From contig JASFTV010000095.1 in NCBI GenBank assembly GCA_050050615.1, positions 1 through 11,077 of the forward strand: a DNA stretch of 11,077 bases, given 5' to 3'. Below the pieces are notes generated by a model. That model saw only the letters and a program-made list of their open reading frames with translations, made no database searches and had not been told where the DNA came from. A program made the translations under genes and the position numbers. Positions 7,082 to 11,077 of this stretch are shown here, piece by piece. Position 1 is the stretch's first letter; each line of letters opens with the position of its first letter. Origin of the DNA: JASFTV01 sp050050615 (GTDB taxonomy: Bacteria; Desulfobacterota; DSM-4660; Desulfatiglandales; HGW-15).

Positions 7082-7382
7082 GAGACTCCCGGGTGTTTCC
7101 CGGAGTACCCGCCTGCCTCACCTGAGCCCGCCCGGAATTCTCCTGAAGCGAAGGCGATGCGTTTGCCACTATGGGGCACGAGCGGGTAGGTGGTGGAGGG
7201 GCGAGAGCGATCCGCCTGCCAACGCCCGGCACTGGCGGGCAGGTGGCGGGCAGGAACCCCAAATTTCCGGTCACTGCAAGATCAGGTGGGATTTTTTTGT
7301 GGGATATCCCCTTTTGAAAAGACCATGGCCTGCTTTGAAATCAAGACGTGTCATCAGTAACGCTTAGTGCCATACAAATACT
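7082..7382 (-). repeat. Left copy of a dispersed repeat, inverted relative to the copy right of the carrier gene
   Basis: Read on the minus strand, this segment aligns by eye with 9264-9513 on the plus strand. Shared blocks, in order, are AGT-TTT-GTATGGC (7369-7382), GGCCATG (up to 7330), AAAGGGGATATC, GGGGTTCCTGCCCGCCACCTG split here as GGGGTTCCTGCCC and GCCACCTG, AGTGGCAAACG, TTCAGGAGAAT-like and GGCAGGCGGGTAC. A minus-strand frame of 81 codons (7274-7029) runs through it, but nothing about it resembles a known protein and I do not call it a gene. This is the main content of the 771-base gap 7003-7773. The rest holds the promoter and leader of the carrier gene. Confidence 0.75.
7175..7249. 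repeat. 53-bp-period tandem duplication inside the left repeat copy
   Basis: The 22 bases at 7175-7196 match those at 7228-7249 at 18 positions. Both read GGCAC-GCGGG-AGGTGG-GG with a few C/T and G/A changes. The offset of 53 bases equals the extra length this copy has compared with the right copy, so an internal duplication explains the difference. Confidence 0.55.
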
Positions 7383-7486
7383 ATTGACCGATGCCTATGA
7401 AATGAGGATATGAAACAGCATCAGATAGCCAAGTCAGGGGATAATGGCTGTATGATCTGATTAAGTTTGGTAAAACTATTTTATTC

Positions 7487-7515
7487 TTGACAAATTTCGC
7501 AAACAATTCTATAAG
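7487..7515 (+). promoter_or_regulatory. Strong sigma70-like promoter upstream of the carrier gene
   Basis: TTGACA (7487-7492, full consensus) and TATAAG (7510-7515, five of six) are separated by exactly 17 bases in A/T-rich DNA. Transcription would begin near 7522. The promoter lies between the left repeat copy and an intrinsic terminator that precedes the carrier gene. Confidence 0.7.
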
Positions 7516-7521
7516 GGAAAA

Positions 7522-7648
7522 TCTCGTGGCTATAGATAAGTAGATAAAACTATCTGATCATCATTTTGACCAGTAAAGGTACAATGCATGATAGTTCTCA
7601 TCTCTTTTGAAAGCCCTGAAACGGAAAGCCCGTTGCAGGGTTTTTTTT
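7522..7648 (+). ncRNA. Putative short terminated transcript or attenuator leader before the carrier gene
   Basis: The predicted start near 7522 and the terminator ending at 7648 would define an RNA of about 127 nucleotides with no convincing ORF. Within it, AGATA (7542-7546) can pair with TATCT (7551-7555), while the overlapping AACTATC (7548-7554) can instead pair with GATAGTT (7590-7596). The two pairings exclude each other. The carrier gene starts 126 bases after the terminator with no clear second promoter. This fits either a free small RNA or a leader in which read-through controls the carrier. No known riboswitch family was recognised. The boundaries are predictions. Confidence 0.4.
7614..7648 (+). 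terminator. Intrinsic terminator upstream of the carrier gene
   Basis: CCCTG (7614-7618) pairs with CAGGG (7636-7640), and AACGG (7620-7624) pairs with CCGTT (7630-7634), with one A/G mismatch between the two blocks and the loop AAAGC. Eight consecutive T residues follow (7641-7648). No plus-strand gene lies between it and the convergent Nudix gene, so the promoter at 7487 is the only visible source of transcripts. Confidence 0.8.
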
Positions 7649-7773
7649 GCATTTGATAGGGCTTCAAAGCGGCCCCAAGTCTAGGTGCCACGGAAGGGGG
7701 TGATAGGGACAGAAGAATCTTCGGAGAACTGTGGAATGTGGGCTAGTAAGAATTTCATCCAGAGGAGGATAAT

Positions 7774-9168
7774 ATGGCCAATAGTAATCAAAAATCGGGA
7801 CTTGATTTCCTGAAGGGTTGGGGTTCCGGCCTGACCGACTGGACAGAGAGGTACATCCCGGATGCCCTGGTCATCGTCTGGATCCTGACGGTGATAACCT
7901 TTATCATGGCTTTCATTTGGGGGGATGTCGGCCCGGCCAAAGCGGTTCAGGCCTGGGGGAAAGGGTTCTGGATACTCCTCAAATTCGGCATGCAAATGTG
8001 CCTGATCATGATGACGGGTTACATCCTGGCTTGCTCACCCCCCTTGAGGCGCTTGCTCAATGGCCTCTCCGGTCGGGCAAACAAGGAAAAACCGTGGCAG
8101 GCCATCATGATCATGGCCCTTTTCTCCATGATTATTGCCTGGGTGAATTGGGGGCTCAGCTTGATCGGCAGTGCCATGCTCGCCCTTTACATTGTCAGAA
8201 ACAACCCGAAGGTCGACTACCGACTCCTGGTTGCCGCTGCCTACTTAGGCCTGGGCTGCACATGGCACGCGGGGCTTTCCGCATCGGCGCCTCTGTTGGT
8301 GAACACGCCAGGTAACTTTCTCATCACAGAGGGATATCTGCCGGGGACCATATCCACGACCGAGACCCTTTTTTCCGCCTTTAACCTCACGTTGCTCATC
8401 ATTATCATCGTTGTGGTCACCATCCTCATGTCCCTCATGCACCCTTCTGAGGAGAAGACCTTCAAGGTGTCACCGGAACTGATGGATAAGCTGAAACTGT
8501 ACGAATCACCGCCCAAGCCAGAAAGGTATGCGAGCCTTTCCAATTGGCTGAACTGGTGGTGGGGTTGGAATCTCATCATTGCCATCTGCGGATTCTGGTG
8601 GCTGGGCTGGAAGATCGGTCAAGTAGGCTTTGCCAAGACCATCAATCTCAACAACATCAATCTGTTCTTTTTGATGCTCGGCGTCCTCTTCCACTGGCGT
8701 CCTTGGAGCTTCCTCAAGGCCACAGAGGATGCAGGTAAAGCCGTGTGGGGCATCATTATCCAGTTCCCCTTCTACGCCGGCATCTTTGGGCTGTTCAAAT
8801 ACACGGCCCTGGCAACCACCTTCACCAAAGCGTTTGTGGCTGTCGGCGGCGGCGGTGCATTCCTCTTGATCACATACTGGTACGCGGGACTGCTTAATTA
8901 CCTGATTCCTTCCGGAGGCTCAGAGTGGGCCGTGACCGCACCCTATCTCCTGCCCGCCGCTAAAGAACTGGCCGTCCCTGCGTACAAGACGGTGATCGCC
9001 TACGCATGGGGGGATATGATGACCGATATGATCCAACCCTTCTGGGCCATTGCCATGCTCGCGGTGGCAAAGCTGGAGTTCAGAGAGATTATGGGTTGGC
9101 TCCTCCTGGTCTTCTTCGTCTATTTCATCATCACCTCCGTCGCGTTCTTGCTCTTCGGCCTCATGTAG
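7774..9168 (+). CDS. atoE: AtoE-type short-chain fatty acid transporter
   Basis: This is an integral inner-membrane carrier of the short-chain fatty acid transporter family, whose named member AtoE works with acetoacetate and butyrate degradation in E. coli. The 464-residue product is almost continuously hydrophobic, with about ten to twelve likely membrane segments. It has the family's N-terminal RYIPDAL motif before the first segment. The NYLIPSGGSEWAVTAPYLLP signature is at about 373-392, and AWGDMMTDMIQPFWAIAML is at about 410-428. One loop (about 253-276) is very rich in tryptophan. The start is fixed by AGGAGG at 7763-7768, 5 bases before ATG. The gene stands alone: no atoD/atoA CoA-transferase or thiolase is adjacent. 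It has a terminator on each side and inverted repeat copies outside those. The actual substrate is an inference from the family; related carboxylates are possible. Confidence 0.88.
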   Translation: MANSNQKSGLDFLKGWGSGLTDWTERYIPDALVIVWILTVITFIMAFIWGDVGPAKAVQAWGKGFWILLKFGMQMCLIMMTGYILACSPPLRRLLNGLSGRANKEKPWQAIMIMALFSMIIAWVNWGLSLIGSAMLALYIVRNNPKVDYRLLVAAAYLGLGCTWHAGLSASAPLLVNTPGNFLITEGYLPGTISTTETLFSAFNLTLLIIIIVVVTILMSLMHPSEEKTFKVSPELMDKLKLYESPPKPERYASLSNWLNWWWGWNLIIAICGFWWLGWKIGQVGFAKTINLNNINLFFLMLGVLFHWRPWSFLKATEDAGKAVWGIIIQFPFYAGIFGLFKYTALATTFTKAFVAVGGGGAFLLITYWYAGLLNYLIPSGGSEWAVTAPYLLPAAKELAVPAYKTVIAYAWGDMMTDMIQPFWAIAMLAVAKLEFREIMGWLLLVFFVYFIITSVAFLLFGLM

Positions 9169-9193
9169 ACGCTTATGTCGAATCAAAAACGAG

Positions 9194-9225
9194 GAAAGGC
9201 CCTGAAAAACAGGGCCTTTCTATTT
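9194..9225 (+). terminator. Intrinsic terminator after the carrier gene
   Basis: GAAAGGCCCTG (9194-9204) and CAGGGCCTTTC (9210-9220) form a perfect 11-bp stem with an AAAAA loop, followed by TATTT. It starts 25 bases after the carrier stop codon. The symmetrical stem has A residues to its left, so it could also work in the other direction. Confidence 0.8.
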
Positions 9226-9236
9226 AGTCCTGAGCG

Positions 9237-9695
9237 CATCAAATATTTTGGTAACGTTCAAAAGTTTTCGTATGGCTGAGTCCTAATTCCCTTATCCCTT
9301 TGCCTACACAGGGAGGCCATGATCTTTTTCGAAAGGGGATATCTCATAAAAAGAATTCCACGGGACCTTGCCGTGGCCAAAAATTCGGGGTTCCTGCCCG
9401 CCACCTGCTCGCTCATGCCCCCCACAGTGGCAAACGGATCAGCTTCGCGTCAGGAGAATGCCAGGGGGCTCAGCCGAGGCAGGCGGGTACGCCCCTGAAC
9501 ACCTGGCAATCTCCGATCAGCTTGTTAAACCCCGAATTTTTGGCCACCACCCATGAGCACCTTAGATATCCCCTTGCCTCCGGCCCATAGGGCCTACGGC
9601 CCGGAGGGAGAAAAACGGTCATGGTCGACAAGAGGCTTTCCGCAAGGGAGGATGGGCCATGCGAACACTTTTGAACATCACTAATAGTTTACATG
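9237..9695. repeat. Nested long imperfect palindrome, right copy of the dispersed repeat
   Basis: Three pairs of inverted arms are nested around one centre. The outer pair is 9256-9275 with 9657-9676 (18 of 20 bases complementary), with weaker matching out to 9237 and 9695. The middle pair is AAGGGGATATCT (9333-9344) with AGATATCCCCTT (9564-9575), exact. The inner pair is 9373-9392 with 9528-9547, exact over 20 bases. GAAAAA and TCATGG blocks also match between the arms. The right arm holds an additional hairpin, CCTCCGG (9577-9583) with CCGGAGG (9601-9607). The segment 9264-9513 resembles the left repeat copy in inverted orientation. The element occupies nearly the whole 537-base gap 9169-9705. 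No transposase or other gene is seen in it, and short open frames there resemble nothing known. Confidence 0.75.
9373..9547. repeat. MITE-like core with perfect 20-bp terminal inverted repeats
   Basis: GTGGCCAAAAATTCGGGGTT (9373-9392) is the exact reverse complement of 9528-9547, enclosing a GC-rich 135-base centre. The left repeat copy has the same sequence in degenerate form (16 of 20) at the corresponding place but lacks a clear right partner. No flanking target duplication was identified by eye. Confidence 0.65.
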
Positions 9696-9705
9696 CCGAT
9701 CTCAA

Positions 9706-10494
9706 TTAAGTCTCGTCTCGGCCTCCAAGATGCCTGTACTCAGGCAGAGGGCAAGTTCGAAGTCTGTCGATCTCTTCCGCGCAGGTAAGATCATAACTGA
9801 TAGGTGTGATGGTGATCTTGTGCTCTTTTAACGCCTTTGCATCCGCATCCGGGATGCCTTCCTCCACCGGCGTCTCGCCGGCAAGCCAATAATAGACATT
9901 CCCTCGTGGGTCAATCCGCCTCTCAAACCTCTCTCTAAAACGGCCTACACCCTGTCTGGTTATGGACACACCGGCAATCTTGTCAACGGAGACAGCCGGA
10001 ATGTTGACATTGAGAGCCGTTCTTCCTCTTAATCCACGCTCCATGATGAATCGTACAATCTCCCGACTGAAATGGGCAGCGAACCTGAAATCCGGATTCT
10101 GTCGGGTATCCAGCGAAATGGCAGCGGATCTTATACCCAGGAATGCGCCTTCAGTCGCGGCCGAGACGGTCCCGGAATAGAGGACATTTACCCCTACATT
10201 GGCACCCAGGTTTATGCCCGAGAGTATGATGCCCGGGGGTCGTTTCATGAGTTCCTGTACGGCAATCTTCACACAATCCGCCGGGGTGCCTTTCACGGCA
10301 TAGCCGAAAAATGTGCCGTTCTTATGAACAGCCTGAACCCTTAGGGGAGAATTCAAAGTAATAGCATGTCCTACAGCGCTCATTTCCGTGTCCGGTGCTA
10401 CAATGTCCAGATCAAAGTCTGTCTTCAATTCCTGATAAAGCGCCATCAAGCCCGCGGCATGAATGCCGTCATCATTGGTCAAAAGTACTCTCAT
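9706..10494 (-). CDS. surE: 5'/3'-nucleotidase SurE
   Basis: SurE is a metal-dependent cytoplasmic phosphatase that removes phosphate from nucleoside 5'- and 3'-monophosphates, and in some bacteria from short polyphosphate. It is tied to stationary-phase survival. The 262-residue product has the metal-binding LLTNDDGIHAAGL motif (Asp8, Asp9), Ser39 in DTEMSAVGHAIT, and Asn95 in SGINLGANVG, all at the family positions. KGTPADCV (68-75) is also typical. The length is normal. The start ATG 10492-10494 has AAGGGG 9 bases upstream. In many proteobacteria surE sits beside pcm, nlpD or rpoS, but here no such gene is visible on either side. Confidence 0.96.
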   Translation of the reverse strand: MRVLLTNDDGIHAAGLMALYQELKTDFDLDIVAPDTEMSAVGHAITLNSPLRVQAVHKNGTFFGYAVKGTPADCVKIAVQELMKRPPGIILSGINLGANVGVNVLYSGTVSAATEGAFLGIRSAAISLDTRQNPDFRFAAHFSREIVRFIMERGLRGRTALNVNIPAVSVDKIAGVSITRQGVGRFRERFERRIDPRGNVYYWLAGETPVEEGIPDADAKALKEHKITITPISYDLTCAEEIDRLRTCPLPEYRHLGGRDET

Positions 10495-10529
10495 TGCTTC
10501 ATTCCCCTTTACAAAAAATGCCAGAATGC

Positions 10530-10547
10530 CCCGGTCTTTGGACCGGG
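10530..10547. other. Hairpin in the surE upstream region
   Basis: CCCGGTC (10530-10536) pairs with GACCGGG (10541-10547) around a TTTG loop. Read towards surE, a T-run follows only about 10 bases later, which is too far for a standard terminator. It could be the remnant of one or a structured part of the surE leader. Confidence 0.4.
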
Positions 10548-11000
10548 ATGAACAGCAGTTTTCGTAACACTTTAGCTCTATGAAAATTCCGCCTGTGTTG
10601 GCCAGTTTTCTTTGGCTCCGACATTTGGTCGAAGAGCTTCACTGTTTCATATATCACTAAAGCGGCGAAGGTTGAAGCTTAATCCGCCCTATCTTCCTTT
10701 CTGATCCTCTTCCTGGATTTAGAATCATCACTTTTAATTGCTTCTCCATCTAATTTCCTGTATATTTAAGACGTTTGCGTCCAATTATCATAAAGAAATC
10801 CATGCTGTGGCAACTGGGCGATCAAAGTTTCATCAAGCCCTGACCCGAAGCAGGCTCTCCCTGAATGGCTGCGGGTTCTAACATTCACTTCATCTCGTTT
10901 CTATAATTGGAATTGATCATTCTTGTCCAAAAACGAATCAATGCTTTGTGCGAGTCATGGGGGGTCTCTTTTCAAAAACGAAGGGCATCGAGGAACAGTT

Positions 11001-11077
11001 ATGCAAAAAGGGGTAGCAAAGGCGGGCGGAGCACCTTTGCAGCCAATTCCACGGAGCTACTTCCATAGCCATTCCCG
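11001..11077 (+). CDS. Possible start of a small or truncated ORF running off the right edge
   Basis: An ATG at 11001 with GAGGA 6 bases upstream opens a frame of 25 codons to the edge (MQKGVAKAGG...). The overlapping hairpin GCAAAGG (11016-11022) with CCTTTGC (11034-11040) and the base composition look more like intergenic repeat than coding sequence. The opposite strand is also open here for 23 codons from the edge. No protein family is recognised. Confidence 0.15.
   Translation, partial: MQKGVAKAGGAPLQPIPRSYFHSHS

Larger units (their letters stand above)
10495..11077. other. Long gap without a recognised gene, right edge of window
   Basis: I see no convincing gene in these 583 bases. Visible items are a 7-bp hairpin near surE, an isolated TATAAT at 10902-10907 whose -35 region is poor, a 7-bp hairpin at 11016-11040, and a short frame that opens at 11001. 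No tRNA T-loop signature was found. Some of this is presumably the surE upstream region; no clear surE promoter was picked out. Confidence 0.6.

Noticed and set aside
7029..7274. 81-codon minus-strand frame as a gene
   Set aside because: It lies inside the repeat, is rich in Pro/Arg as expected from GC-rich non-coding sequence, has no good ribosome site and resembles no known protein. A short RQAGTP-like match with a frame in the right copy follows from the DNA similarity.
7331..9263. Composite transposon carrying the transporter gene
   Set aside because: No transposase, no identifiable target duplication, and the flanking repeats are too diverged to claim this. It is kept only as a question in the findings.
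9300..9590. Overlapping plus-strand frames (96 and 62 codons) in the right repeat copy
   Set aside because: They cross the palindromic arms, lack ribosome sites and have no recognisable domain.
10495..10900. tRNA or known structured RNA upstream of surE
   Set aside because: No T-loop consensus, acceptor stem or recognisable family motif could be found on either strand.

Overview
This window looks like chromosomal DNA of a Gram-negative, probably mesophilic bacterium. The complete pilMNOPQ set, led by a small XRE-type regulator gene, together with an AtoE-type fatty-acid carrier and mid-range GC, suggests Desulfobacterota (the former Deltaproteobacteria). The lineage is an inference from gene content and was not tested by any search. 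Most of the window is ordinary housekeeping and envelope genes. The unusual material lies in the long gaps around the carrier gene.

Layout. Positions 3-89 hold the apparent 3' end of a plus-strand gene that enters from the left and converges on pilQ. Positions 96-5556 (minus strand) form one tight operon read right to left: XRE regulator, pilM, pilN, pilO, pilP, pilQ. These encode the cytoplasmic actin-like protein, the inner-membrane/periplasmic alignment complex and the outer-membrane secretin of a type IV pilus machine. A strong sigma70-like promoter with an overlapping palindrome lies upstream of the regulator gene. A divergent promoter and two perfect 14-bp palindromes separate the operon from lepB (5922-6539, plus), encoding signal peptidase I. 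LepB is convergent with a Nudix hydrolase gene (6544-7002, minus).

Positions 7003-9705 are the most interesting part. A single AtoE-type carrier gene (7774-9168, plus) forms its own transcription unit. It has a textbook promoter at 7487-7515, an intrinsic terminator at 7614-7648 that lies before the gene, and a second terminator at 9194-9225 after it. The unit is bracketed by two diverged copies of the same repeat in opposite orientation (about 7082-7382 and 9264-9513). The right copy is part of a nested, roughly 460-bp imperfect palindrome (9237-9695) with a perfect 20-bp inner inverted repeat. The left copy carries an extra 53-bp internal tandem duplication.

Positions 9706-10494 (minus) encode the SurE nucleotidase. 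From 10495 to the end no convincing gene is seen, only small hairpins and a possible short ORF running off the right edge.

How the parts work together: PilM-N-O-P-Q form a linked trans-envelope complex. LepB is a general exported-protein processing enzyme. Nudix and SurE are nucleotide housekeeping enzymes without a visible link to the pilus genes. The carrier probably moves short-chain carboxylates, but no CoA-transferase or thiolase gene is beside it. No CRISPR array, tRNA, rRNA or transposase gene was recognised.
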